Source of the DNA: Dioscorea cayenensis subsp. rotundata
Lineage: Eukaryota; Streptophyta; Magnoliopsida; Dioscoreales; Dioscoreaceae
Length of the DNA stretch: 64,000 bases
Reading direction: 5' to 3'
NCBI RefSeq assembly: GCF_009730915.1
Contig: NC_052489.1
Coordinates: forward strand, 24,979,916-25,043,915
Under the pieces are notes generated by a model that made no database searches, had not been told where the DNA came from, and was given only the letters and a program-made list of their open reading frames with translations. The position numbers and the translations under genes were made by a program. Below are positions 23,813 to 35,678 of this stretch, in pieces (the first letter of the stretch is position 1; every line of letters starts with the position of its first letter).

Positions 23813-26800
23813 ACAACCATGCAATGCACATGTTGTAATCATGAATTACTTTTTTAGTCTTCAAACCCTATTTGGCTAATTAAAAAAATATTAGTCTTCA
23901 ATATCTAATAATGTAAAAAAAACCACTGATTATAAGGTTAGTATTGATTAATGGGATTATTGTCATCTCGGCCATGACGTTGAATGACCGCTTGCGTATA
24001 CTGTTTACTAACTTTGATGCTTTATTATGTTTCATCGTATACTTATTAGTGGACCACTTTCTGAAACATCAACTTAAGTTCAAATGTAAAACTACCAAAG
24101 AATTTTGCATTAATTAATGAAAGTTCATATAAATGTGTGATTGAGTCAAATTTATATGAACCGATTAATTAATTCTTTTTAAAAACTCAACAACAAGAAA
24201 GGACAACCATGCAATGCACATGCTGTAATCATGAATTATTTTTTTAGTCTTCAAACCCTATTTGGCTAATTAAAAAAATATTAGTCTTCAATCTCTAGTA
24301 ATGTAAAAGAAAATCAGCGATTATAAGTTTAGTATTGATTAATGGGATTATTGTCATATCAGCTATGAAGTTGATTGACAGCTTGCGTATACTTTTTACT
24401 AACTTTGATGCTTTATTTTGTGTCATCGTATGTTTATTAGTAGATCACTTTCTCAAACATCAACTTAAGTTCAGATGCATAACTACCAAAGAATTTTGCA
24501 TTAATTAATGAAAGTTCATATAAATGTGTGATTGAGTCAAATTTATATAAACCGATTAATTAATTTTATTTTAAAAACTCAACATCAAGAAAGGATAAAC
24601 ATGCAATGCACATGCTGTAATCATGAATTATTTTTTTAGTCTTCAAACCCTATTTGGCTAATTAAAAAAATATTAGTCTTCAATCTCTAGTAATGTAAAA
24701 AAAAATTATTGATTATAAGTTTAGTATTGATTAATGTGATTATTGTCATATCAGCTATGAAGTTGATTGGCCGCTTGCGTATACCGTTTACTAACTTTGA
24801 TGCTTTATTTTGCTTCATCGTATGCTTATTAGTGGATCACTTTCTCAAACATCAACTTGAGTTCGGATGCATAACGACCAAAGAATTTTTCATTAATTAA
24901 TGAAAGTTCATATAAATGTGTGATTGAGTCAAATTTATATGAACCGATTAATAAATTTTTTTTAAAAAACTCAACAACATGAAAGGACAACCATGCAATG
25001 CACATCCTGTAAACATGAATAATTTTCACACCCTATTTGGCTAATTAAACAAATATTAGTCTTCAATATCTAATAATGTAAAAAAATCATTGATTATAAG
25101 TTTAGTATTGATTAATGGGATTATTGTCATCTCGGCTATGAAGTTGATTGATCGCTTGCGTATACTGTTTACTAACTTTGTTGCTTTATTTTGCTTCATC
25201 GTATACTTATTTGTCGATCACTTTCTCAAACATCAACTTAAGTTCGGATGCATAACGATGAACTAATTTTGCATTAAATGAAAGTTCATAATAATATGTG
25301 ATCGAGTCAAATTTATATGAACCGATTAATTAAAATATATTAAAAACTCAACAATAAGAAAGGACAGCCATGCAACGCACATGCTGCAATCATGTATTAT
25401 TTTTTTAGTCTTCAAACTCTATTTGGCTAATTTAAAAAATATTAGTCTTCAATATCTAATAATGTAAAAGAATCATTGATTATAAGTTTAGTATTGATTA
25501 ATGGGATTATTGTCATCTCGGCTATGAAGTTGATTGACCGCTTGCATATACTGTTTACTAACTTTGATGCTTTATTTTGCTTCATCGTATGCTTATTAGT
25601 GGATCACTTTCTCAAAAATCAACTTAAGTTCAGATGCATAACTGCCAACTAATGTTGCATTAAATGAAAGTTCATATAAATATGTGATCGAGTCAAATTT
25701 ATATGAACCGATTAATTAAAATGTATTAAAACCTCAACAATAAGAAACGACAACCATGCAATGCACATGCTGTAATCATGAATTATTTTGTTAGTCTTCA
25801 AACACTATTTGGCTAATTAAAAAAATATTAGTCTTCAATCTCTAATAAGGTAAAAAAATCAACGATTATAAGTTTAGTATTGATTAATGGTATTATTGTC
25901 ATATCAGCTATGAACTTGATTGATCGCTTGTGTATACTGTTTACTAACTTTGATGCTTTATTTTTCTTCATCGTATGCTTAATAGTGGATCACTTTCTCA
26001 AGCATCAACTTAAGTTCGGATGCATAACTACCAAAGAATTTTGCATTAATTAATGAAAGTTCATAGAAATGTATGATTGAGTCAAATTTATATGAACCGA
26101 TTAATTATTTTTTTTTTAAAACTCAACAATAAGAAAGGACAACCATGCAATGCACATGCTGTAATCATGAATTATTTTTTTAGTCTTCAAACCCTATTTG
26201 GCTAAATAAAAAAATATTAGTCTTCAATCTCTAATAATGTAAAAAAATCATTGATTATAAGTTTAGTATTGCTTTATTTTACTTCATCGTATGCTTATTA
26301 GTGGTCCACTTTCTCAAACATCAACTTAAGTTCGGGGGCATAACTACCAACATAATTTTGCATTAAATGAAAGTTCATATAAATATGTGATCGAGTCAAA
26401 TTTATATGAACCGATTAGTTAAAATTTATTAAAAAGTCAACAATAAAGAAGGACAACCATGCAATGCACATGCTGCAATCATTCGGATGCATAACTACCA
26501 ACAAATTTTGCATTAAATGAAAGTTCATATAAATGTGTGATCGAGTCAAATTTATATGCACCGATTAATTAAAATTTATTAAAAAGTCAACAATAAAAAG
26601 GACAACCATGCAATGCATATGCTGTAATCATGAATTATTTTTTTAGTCATCAAACCCTATTTGGTTAATAAAAACATATTAGTATTCAATATCCAATAAT
26701 GTAAAAAAATCATTGATTATAAGTTTAATATTGTTTAATGGGATTATTGTCATATCAGCTATGAGGTTGATTGGCCGCTTGCGTATACTGTTTACTAACT

Positions 26801-27497
26801 TTGATGCTTTATTTTGATTCATCGTATTCTTATTAGTGGATCACTTTTTCAAACATCAACTTAAGTTCGGATGCATGACTTCCAAAGAATTTTGCATTAA
26901 TTAATGAAAGTTCATATAAATGTGTGATTGAGTCAAATTTATAAGAACCGATTAATTAAATTTTTTTAAAAATTCAATAATAAAAAAGGACAACCATGCA
27001 ATGCACATGCTGTAATCATGAATATTTTTTTTAGTCTTCAAACCCTATTTGGCTAGTTAAAAATATATTAGTCTTCAATCTCAAATAATGTAAAATAAAT
27101 CAGTGATTATAAGTTTAGTATTGATTAATGGTATTATTGTCATATCAGCTATAAAGTTGATTGACCGTTTACGTTTGCTTTTTACTAACTTTGATGTTTT
27201 AATTTGTTTCTAATCTTATGCTTTTCAGTGGATCACTTTGTCATATATCAACTTAAGTTCGGATGCATAACTATGAACTAATTTTACATTAAATGAAAGT
27301 TCATATAAATGTGTGATTGAGTTAAATTTATATGAATCGATTAATTAAAATTTTTTAAAAAATCAAAAATAAAAAAGGACAACCATGCAATGCACATGCT
27401 GTAATTATGAATTATTTTTCTAGTCTTCAAACCCTATTTGGCTAATAAAAAAAATATTAATTTTCAATCTCTAATAATGTAAAAAAAATCAGTGATT
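23813..27497. repeat. Satellite array, ~390-bp monomers (right segment)
   Basis: The array continues after the solo LTR with monomers A-A-A-B-B-A and then a disordered stretch: at about 26267 a monomer lacks its first half, and at about 26480 a second truncated copy starts in mid-unit. Two diverged monomers (A near 26722, B near 27115) close the array. Divergence rises toward this right edge, as is common at satellite margins. Together with the left segment there are about 22 monomers. Confidence 0.93.
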
Positions 27498-27649
27498 ACT
27501 TATTTTAATAATTAAATTAGTGACACAATAATTACGGCCAATAAATCACACATAGCTAATATTTAACAAGCAATTTAGCTTTTATGTATATATTGGTAAC
27601 TAATAGGAGAGACCTCTATTTTGGTGTGGAAAATGACTACTTGCACACT
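27498..27649. other. Fragment of an older repeat, left of the foldback element
   Basis: Short AT-rich DNA containing ttagtgacac. With the sequence to the right of the foldback element (28835-28920, containing agtgatcgttaaatttgtctctaaag) it resembles one older interrupted transposon terminus. The identification is weak. Confidence 0.35.
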
Positions 27650-27658
27650 TGTCTATAA

Positions 27659-28825
27659 GGTTTTTTTTTTCTTTTTAATAATGCACTTTTTTTATTTAAT
27701 TACAAAAATAGGTTTTTTTTTAAATATTAACGGAATTAGGTAAAACGGATCATTGATCCCGTTTTCTTTTGTCTTTTTGGAAAACGGGATCAATGACCCC
27801 GCTTTCAGGCATTTTGCACTGAAAACGGGATCATTGATCCCGTTTTCCAATTTTTTTATTCTTTATTATTATTTTTAAATTTTATATAAAGTTTTATTTT
27901 AACTTTTTAAATGTCTTTAATTACAATTTTTTTAATTATGCACTTTAACCCCTCACTTTTTTTTATTATTATTTAAATAATTTATTTGTGTCTTGATGCG
28001 AAATATGTCCCAAAACAGGGTTCATTTGAAGTGAGTGCCACTTTTACATGATTTCACAAAAGCTGGAAGATATATTTGGGGATCAGTATACCTAGCTACC
28101 TTATACAAGTTTATGCGCCGTGCATGTAACAAAGACATGAAAAATATTAATGGATCAATGATATCACTCCAATTATGGTCATGGTATAGAATTTCAAACA
28201 TATAAATGTGTTATTTCCCCTAGCCGGCAGATGGCTTTTTTTTTTAAATAATGTAATTTTTTATTTAATTACAAAAATAGGTATATTTTAAATTATTTAC
28301 GAGTTTAGGTAAAACGGAAAGTAGGTATATTTTAATACACGATACAGTAGGGTTCATGTCTTTGTTACATGCACGGCACATAAACTTGTATAAGGTAGCT
28401 AGGTATGCTAATTCCCAACAATATCTTCCAGCTTATGTGAAATCCCGTAAAAGTGATAATCACTTTAAATGAACCCTATTTTGGGATATATTTCGTATAA
28501 AGACACAAATAAATTATTTAAATAATAACAAAAGAAATGACATGTTAAAGTGCAAAAAAATCAATAATTAAAAAAATATATATAATTAAAGACATTTAAA
28601 AAGATAAAATAAAAATTTATATAAAAATTTTAAAAAATAATAAATAATAAAAAATGGAAAACGGGATCAATGATCCCGTTTTTCAAAAAAGACAAATATT
28701 TTAAAAAAAATATAAAGTTGAAAACGGGATCAATGATCCCGTTTTACCTAATTCGGTAAATAATTTAAAAAAAACCTATTTTTGTAATTAAATAAAAAAA
28801 TTACATTATTTAAAAAAAAAAAGCC
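27659..28825. mobile_element. Foldback (long-TIR) DNA element, Mutator-like
   Basis: A 1,167-bp element with inverted ends (GGTTTTTTTTTT... and ...AAAAAAAGCC) sharing ttatttaattacaaaaatagg in inverted orientation. It is flanked by a perfect 9-bp duplication tgtctataa (27650-27658 and 28826-28834). The two halves are inverted copies through most of their length: 28060-28140 pairs with 28340-28440 (cataaacttgtataaggtagctagg). A third copy of the terminus starts at 28233 on the plus strand. The motif AAAACGGGATC-A/T-TGATCCCGTTTT, itself a palindrome, occurs about five times. A 9-bp duplication and long inverted repeats fit a non-autonomous MULE; no transposase is present. Confidence 0.82.
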
Positions 28826-28834
28826 TGTCTATAA

Positions 28835-29622
28835 TGTCTAATTTAGCCATTGATAAATAGACACCGCTTTAGTGATCGTTAAATTTGTCTCTAAAGTATG
28901 TTTTTGAGATAATTCTAAACTTGAATTTGCTAGTTTTTGACCTTTAGAAAAATATAATTACATTTATAAAAAATATTTCACTGAAAAATATATTTTTAAA
29001 AATAGATTAATAAGATGAGATATAAGTATGTCGAGGGATTAATGTCATACTTTGTGCATGCCACTAACATAATTTTTCTATTTTTGTCGATGAAAAAAAA
29101 ATAAAAATTATCCAATCACATAAACTATAATGTACATTTGATGTACTCTTTTTGAATGATAAATTTAATATGATAAAGATATTTTTTTAAATGCCAAAAA
29201 TAATTTGCCAACATGTATTTTTCTAAAGTTGCAATTAATTGGATAAGATTTTTTTTTATTTATTTAAAAAGTGTTATATCCAATTAACCCTTCATGTTAT
29301 TTTAATAATTTTATGGTGAAATATATCTTTTAAAAGTTGAATCATAATTTATCAAAAGAATCAATATCGCATGTAATGAGGGATGAGATAGAAAGAAAGC
29401 ATGGGAAGAATTAGATCTAAATTTTTCACATTAATTATAATGCGACAAAAGAAAAATTGTTAATAGAAAATTATAAGAAAAGTATGAAGTTTATCAAATT
29501 AAAAATTTTAGATATAAATTTTAGATATATATATATATATATTTAATAAAGTGGATATATTATAGTTTTATTAGATATGAATTATAAATTTTAATTTTAC
29601 CTTTTGAAAAAAAAGTTAATAA
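28835..29622. other. AT-rich intergenic DNA before the CACTA element
   Basis: No gene or coding frame seen. The first 90 bp appear to continue the older repeat interrupted by the foldback element. The rest is low-complexity AT-rich sequence with an (AT)n run near 29526-29541. Confidence 0.5.
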
Positions 29623-29869
29623 ATACACTACACCAAATTATAATTATAGAAGCAGATAAGGAGAGCCGGTTTTAGAAAACTGGCACTAATAAATAGGATT
29701 AAAAAGTTAATCCCACTTTAGAACCGGTTTAAAGGAATCGGCTCTGTAAGTCAGTAAGTGTTTGTTATAAAAAAAACATTAGCCAATGTCACTGTGGATT
29801 CTTTACAAACTTCGGGACCTCGGGTTGGTGAGAGCAAAGCACCTCGGCAATAAATCCCATGAAGCCCCT

Positions 29870-30036
29870 TCCTTTCCTGCTCTCTCTCTCTAAGCCCTAG
29901 CCCCCACTATGGTCGTCATCTCCTCCCAAGGCCCCACCACCACCACCAGATCGGTGGCGCTACTCGCGGAGCCACCCTCAAATCATTGACGCCGTCCTCC
30001 TCGGACACTGTCTTGGCCGCAATTGACTCGGATTCC
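29870..30036 (+). other. Leader-exon-like segment of the CACTA element
   Basis: A GC-richer stretch beginning with a CT-rich tract (tctctctctctaagccctagcc) and ending at a good donor (gattccg|gtgagt at about 30037). An ATG at 29910 opens only a 26-codon frame. It looks like a first, mostly untranslated exon of a CACTA-borne or captured gene; no downstream exon was identified with confidence. Confidence 0.35.
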
Positions 30037-30640
30037 GGTGAGTTTTTGGCTTTTTTTTTTTTCCTAGGATTGAGGTTTTGTATTGCAGACCAGTTGCTTG
30101 ATTTGGGTTTTTTAAGAGACTGAATGATTAGGGCTTCATTAGAATTTGACCTTGAAGAATTAGTTTTGTAGCCGAATTGGAATTTGGAAACCCTAGCTTA
30201 GGGTATTCAATAAATTGAGAAGTTTTATTGTATTTAGGTTTGATTAGGGTAGAGAAGAGCAACAAATAACTCCTATAAAATATCAGGCACACCACCAAGC
30301 TTCAGAAGAATGCCCATAAACAAACCAACTAGCAAATTTGTCACACAAGAAACCATTTAAATCTAGATACCTCCAACATCCCAAAACCATTTAGAAGTGA
30401 CCAACTTCAGACAATGAACAGGCACTCATGATTCTCAATGACCTGAGGTCAAATATAACATTTTCACGTATATATATAGAATGATAAATGGGCACATATA
30501 TATGTTCTTATAGCACTAGATGACTACCAAATTGTCCAACACCTAATTTATTCACAACAAAATAAAATTGGCAACAAAAATCTTGATTATTGGAGAAAGC
30601 ACAAAATTAAACAAACACAAAAATCTTTACAAACTAAAGT

Positions 30641-31076
30641 TGTAGCTCCAAATTGGAAATTCTTCAGAATTTTCAATGAGGTTGAGAAAAGAAGGTGAGA
30701 GAGAGATCGGGAAGTAGGAAGATAGGAGAGAAAGAGGGAAGGAAAGAGGATTTTTAGGCCAAAAGATAGCCTTCTCCATTCATCAGTACTATCTATATAT
30801 GGAATCAATACAAGATGCTAACAACCTTGCTAGTCTGGCATTTCAACAAACATCTTCTGTGCCAATACAGCTGGCAACGTAATAACAACCTTCCTAATTA
30901 CGCCTTGCCTAATTACATCCATAACAACCTCAAACAACCCACAATATACTATATTTCATTATAATATGAAGTCTTTAAATTTGGTGAGTGGCTTGTCTTT
31001 AGTCTGGCGCGCACTCCTTCGCAACCCAATTCCCACTTCCTTTGATGAATCCTGAATAACGGCCTCCTGCGCAACA
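30641..31076 (-). repeat. 3' LTR of the gypsy element
   Basis: A 436-bp direct repeat of 35679-36114, TG...CA bounded, next to the purine tract of the minus-strand element. It contains a GA-rich block (about 30680-30750). Confidence 0.93.
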
Positions 31077-32332
31077 ATTGCCCCCATCTGGATGTGATCC
31101 TTGTCCTCAAGGTTGAATTCAGGAAATGTACTCTTGAATGCAGTGGTATTCTCCCACGTTGCATCTTCAATCGACTGATAAGTCCATTGGACCAACACCT
31201 CTGAGAAAATCTTGCCCTTTTTTATAACATCCCGATACTTCAGAATGGCCTTCGGCTGTAGGAACGGATGTTGATTAAAGAATTCTGCAGGTAATGGGTT
31301 AAGAACAGTTGAAGGATCACCTATAAACTTCTTCAGTTTTGAGACATGAAATACATTATGAAATTTGGCAGAATCTGGAAACTTTAAACGGTATGCTACC
31401 ACACCCACTCGTTCGATTATCTGAAACGGCCCAAAGAACCTGCGGGCAAGTTTATGAGAGGTTCGACGCACCAGTGATGATTGCCGGTAAGGTTGTAGTT
31501 TGAGTAACACCCAATCACCTTCATTGAATTGAATATCTATGCGACAGGCATTTGCTTGGTTCTGCATCCTCTGCTGGGCTTGTTTTAAATTCTCCTACAA
31601 TGAAGTTATGAGTGCGGAACGGTCAGTGAGTAACTCATCCACTGATGCCACCATCGACGAGCTGGAGAGGTAATCAATTAAGGACGGAGGTGATTTACCG
31701 AAAACGGCTTCAAATGGTGACATTTTAATTGCCGAATGCCAAGCGGTATTATAGTGCCATTCGGCCCACGGTAAGTACCGAGACCATTACCGTGGATTGT
31801 CACCCGCGAAACACTTGAGGTAATCCTCCAGGTACCGGTTTAGCACCTCCGTTTGTCCATCAGTTTGCGGGTGATATGCGCTACTTGTCACCAACAGTGT
31901 GCCTTCTAATTTAAACAATTCCAGCCAAAACCCGGACATAAACAGTGGATCGCGATCAGATACAATCTGTGCTGGCATCCCATGAATTTTAATCACATCC
32001 CGTATCAAGATCTCCGCGACCTGAGGTGCTGTAAAGTTGGGTCCCAAGGCAGAAAAATGGGCATGCTTGGACAATCGGTTGACGACCACTAAGATAGTCA
32101 CCTTACCTCCCGACGGGTGCAGCCCGGTTATAAAATCCATTGCTATAGAGTGCCATATCTGTCCGGGAATCTGTAGTGGCTGCAACAACCCCTGAGGTGC
32201 TCGATTGAATGGCTTTGTTGCTTGACAAACAGAGCAGCTGGAAACATAGTCCTGTACAGCTAACCGAAGCCCGGGCCAGTAGAAAACTCCCGCCAATCTG
32301 GACAGAGTGCGCTGCACACCTGCGTGCCCTCA
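30959..32332 (-). pseudogene. Gypsy integrase and chromodomain-like tail, broken
   Basis: The minus strand encodes a Ty3 integrase: a zinc-binding HHCC remnant ending CSVCQATK, then the DDE core with MDFITGL (D), IVSDRDPLF (D) and GQTEVLNR (E). The three catalytic residues are all visible. The tail contains FFGPFQI and FHVSKLKK (GPF/Y-type module), then a chromodomain-like block with VLVQW and DATWEN, the mark of chromoviruses. In-frame stops break it at 32330-32332 (TGA, before the zinc-binding part), 31787-31789 (TAA) and 31595-31597 (TAG). Confidence 0.9.
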
Positions 32333-32361
32333 TGTCGGAGTTAAGTGGAACTCTGCCATTA

Positions 32362-34746
32362 TCAATGGCCGCAAGCTGAGTTCGCCGGAATGCACACCCT
32401 GTTCTTAAAAAACAAAATTCCATTACGAACTGAGTAATTAGGATGCTCTCCTGGTTCCTTGAGGACATTATCAATTTGCTGTAGTGATTCTGGATGGGAT
32501 TTATAATCCATACGAATAGCGTCCCAAAGAATCGGTTGAGGTCGTGATTCCGCGAATAGAGCATTGCAAGCAACCCGCTCAATTCGTGACAGCGCGTTTG
32601 TCAGACCATTGAGCACCCCCGGTTTATATTTAATGTCAAAATCAAACCCCACCAGCTTATAGAGCCACCTCTGTTGTTTCGGCGTCTGAATCGTCTGATG
32701 CATCAGTGCTCTTAGACTCCGGTGATCAGTTTGGATAGTGAAATGTCTCCCCAAGAGATACTGACGCCATTTTTTAACTGCTTCCGTTATCGCGAACATC
32801 TCGCGACCATATGTAGAAGTCGCTTGCTGCCTGGGAGTCAATTGTCGGCTGAAATAGGCCAGGGGATGTCCCTCCTGTAACAACACCGTGCCAATACCCG
32901 TACCCAATGCATCTGTTTGGACAATGAATGGCTTGGTGAAATCCGGCAATTGCAGTACCATAGTGTGCATTAAATCTGTCTGTAACTTCTGAAAGGCTTT
33001 CGTAGCATCCATTGTCCACACAAAGGCATCCTTCCTCAACAAAGCCGTCAAGGGTGCAGCGAGAACAGAATAACACGGCACAAATCGTCTGTAATATCCA
33101 CACAATCCGAGGAATCCTCTCAAGGTCTTCACAGAGTGCGGAATTGGCCAATTCTTGATAGTTTGGATCTTATCAGGATCAACAACCACCCCATTACCAG
33201 AGATGATATGCCCCAAGTAGCCGAGTGAGGTACACCCGAATTCGCTCTTGGACATCTTTGCGAATAACTTGTGAACACGAAGTCGATCGAGAACATCATG
33301 GAGATGAAGCAAGTGGGAATCCCAGTCGAAGCTGTAGATGAGAATGCCATCAAAAAATATAAGGACAAATTTTCTCAATACCTGCCTGAAGGTTGAATTC
33401 ATCAAAGATTGGAAGGTCAACGGAGCGTTCGATAGGCCAAACGACATCACCAAAAATTCGAAATGCTCATCATGAGTTTTGAACGCCGTCTTCTCTACAT
33501 CCTTAGGGTGAATGCGGACCTGGTGATAACCAGCACGAAGATCTAGCTTCGAGAAAACCCTGGCGCCGGCAATCTCATCCAAGAGCTCCGCCACTGTTGG
33601 AATTGGAAACCGGTCTTTGATTGTGACAACGTTGAGAGCCCGATAATCAACACAAAACCTCCAAGTCCCGTCCTTCTTCCAAACCAGTAACACCGGAGAT
33701 GAGAATGGACTATTACTAGGTCGTATGACCCCCTCGGAGAGCATCTCACCCACCAATTTCTCCATCTCCGCTTTCTGGAAGTGCGGGTATCTATATGGAC
33801 GAACATTAACAGGTGCAGTCCCTGGAAGTAAGGGAATTCGATGATCGTGAGGTCGGACTGGCGGCAATCCGTTTGGTGTTTGAAAGACATCACTGAAGTT
33901 GCAGAGGAGTGTCTTGATTCTGTTGAGGAAGATGACTGGGGTATCGGGACCCAATTTTGGGGATGGGTCTAGAGTAACGGGTTCCACCCTTAAGTGATAG
34001 TGTTGGGCTGCATCACCTCCTGACTTAGACAATGAAGCTGATCGGGTCATGTCACATTGAGTTGGATTCACCCCATTCAACCTAATGAGCGCACCTTGAT
34101 GCGAGAACTCCATCCATAGATGCTCACAGTCAAACAAAATCGGGCCCAATGTCCGCATTTATTGCACACCCAAGACCAAATCTGCGCCGTAGATCGGTAA
34201 CAAGATTAGATCAACGGCAAAGAATGCATCTCCTAGTTCGAGTTTCACGGCCGAGCACTCGCCACCACAGGACAGAGCATCTCCGTTACCGACTGTCACC
34301 TTCATATAAGCTGATGGTTGGACTGCAGGATTGAGGTGAGTCGCTAACCGTGACTGGATGAAGTTGTTTGTCGACCCGCCATCGATAAGCACGATCACCT
34401 CCCTGCCATTGATAGAGCCAGAGAGTTTAAGGGTAGATGGCACCATGCGACCCATCAGCGCATGAAAAGAAATACAGGGAGTCCTTGTCACCCATTCGGC
34501 ATCAGGAGAGCAGGAATTTGGCAAAGCTTCGAGATCAGGTAACGGATCCTCTTCTGGAGATACAGGGTCATCATGCTCAATCATCAAGCAGAGAAATAAT
34601 GTCGGATTACATTTGTGACATGGAGTAAACTTTGAATCACAATTAAAACAGAGGCCCTTTTCCCGCCTGGCCGCCATCTCCGCTGGAGTGAGTCGTTTAA
34701 TAGGCAAAGAGACAGAGCGTTGGACTGCCGGTGTGTGTGGCACCAT
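32362..34746 (-). pseudogene. Gypsy protease, reverse transcriptase and RNase H, broken
   Basis: Read on the minus strand: a zinc knuckle remnant (CFNCDSKFTPCHKC), an aspartic protease site (LIDGGSTNNFI), then after a TAA stop at 34159-34161 a reverse transcriptase of the Ty3 type (CVDYRALN, PIPTVAELLDE, FSKLDLRAGYHQ) and RNase H (QTDALGTGIG, TDHRSL). The RT catalytic motif, normally FFDD, reads FFDG; the second aspartate codon at 33346-33348 has become glycine. That should abolish polymerisation. The 3' end runs up to the integrase part with a further stop between. Confidence 0.92.
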
Positions 34747-35657
34747 TGCAAGCCTAGGAAAAGACGGTCGCGGAGTCTCTGTTTTGCAGTAGAGAATTTA
34801 TCCTCAATGAGCTTCGCTATCCCCACCGCCTCATGAAGATCACTGGGTTTTAGGATGTATAGCTCACGCTGTATGTCTTCTCTAAGCCAGATAAGAAGCA
34901 ATTCAGTAGGCTCCGCTGGCTTAAGTTGGTCACCCGAGTGGACAGACACTCAAAATCCTGGAGAAACGCTGTGACAGTGGTCGTTTGCTTGAGTTTAAAT
35001 AGAGAGGCTTCATGGTTAAATAAAGAGGATGGTCCAAAGCGTAGCTCAAGCTTTCGGACGAAATCATCCGAATTTGTGAGCTGATCAGTAGAAAGAAGCC
35101 ATTGGAACCATTGTCGTGCAGATCTAGTCATATAGAATGCAGCCATGGCCAATCGTTGATCCGCTGGAATTTGATGAAAAAGGAAATAGTGATTAATTTC
35201 GGAATAACCAACCTAGAACATCGTCTCCAGAGAAAAGTTGAATTTCAATTTTGGGTGGACGGGTTATAGATCTAGAGGTGTTTGAATGAAGGGATGGAGG
35301 CATTAGAGGAGACAACGAATGGATTGGGGTAACTTGGTGGGATGAGGGTAGTGGTAGTAATGGAGATTGGCACGATGAGAAGGCAGAAGGAGATGCAGGT
35401 GAAGCTTTGTCAAGATGTTGAAGTTTTACCATCATCTCAGCCATGATTGATTGTTAAGCTGCCAGGGAGCTACGAAGGATGTCAAAGGACTCTGAGTGAT
35501 TCTTCCGCAGTAGATCGAATGATTCAGAATGCTGTTGGACTGTGTTGCAGAGAGAATCAATCTTGGAGAAAACAATGTCGTGACGGGCAAGCTGATCGGT
35601 GATAGACGACAACTGCTCGTTAATGACGCGTGCACGCGTCATCATCCCGTCCGTCAT
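34584..35657 (-). pseudogene. Gypsy gag, broken into several frames
   Basis: The ATG at 35655-35657 begins a short coiled-coil-like N-terminus that stops near 35454. The capsid-like part continues in other frames (IEIQLFSGDDVLGW, then FYMTRSARQWFQWL and FVRKLELRFG). Frames change near 35190 and near 34900. The product would be a structural capsid protein; it cannot be made intact from this copy. Confidence 0.85.
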
Positions 35658-35678
35658 GAATCAATGAAAGCACCAAAT

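Noticed and set aside
20146..25029. Recurring 60-90-residue open frames on both strands with similar peptides (for example MKLIDRLR...FCFIV)
   Set aside because: They recur because the satellite monomer recurs; stops fall at different places in each copy and codon-position constraint is absent. Treated as satellite shadow, not genes.
18280..27497. Regularly spaced repeats that could suggest a CRISPR-like array
   Set aside because: The unit is about 390 bp and there are no unique spacers; this is a plant satellite.
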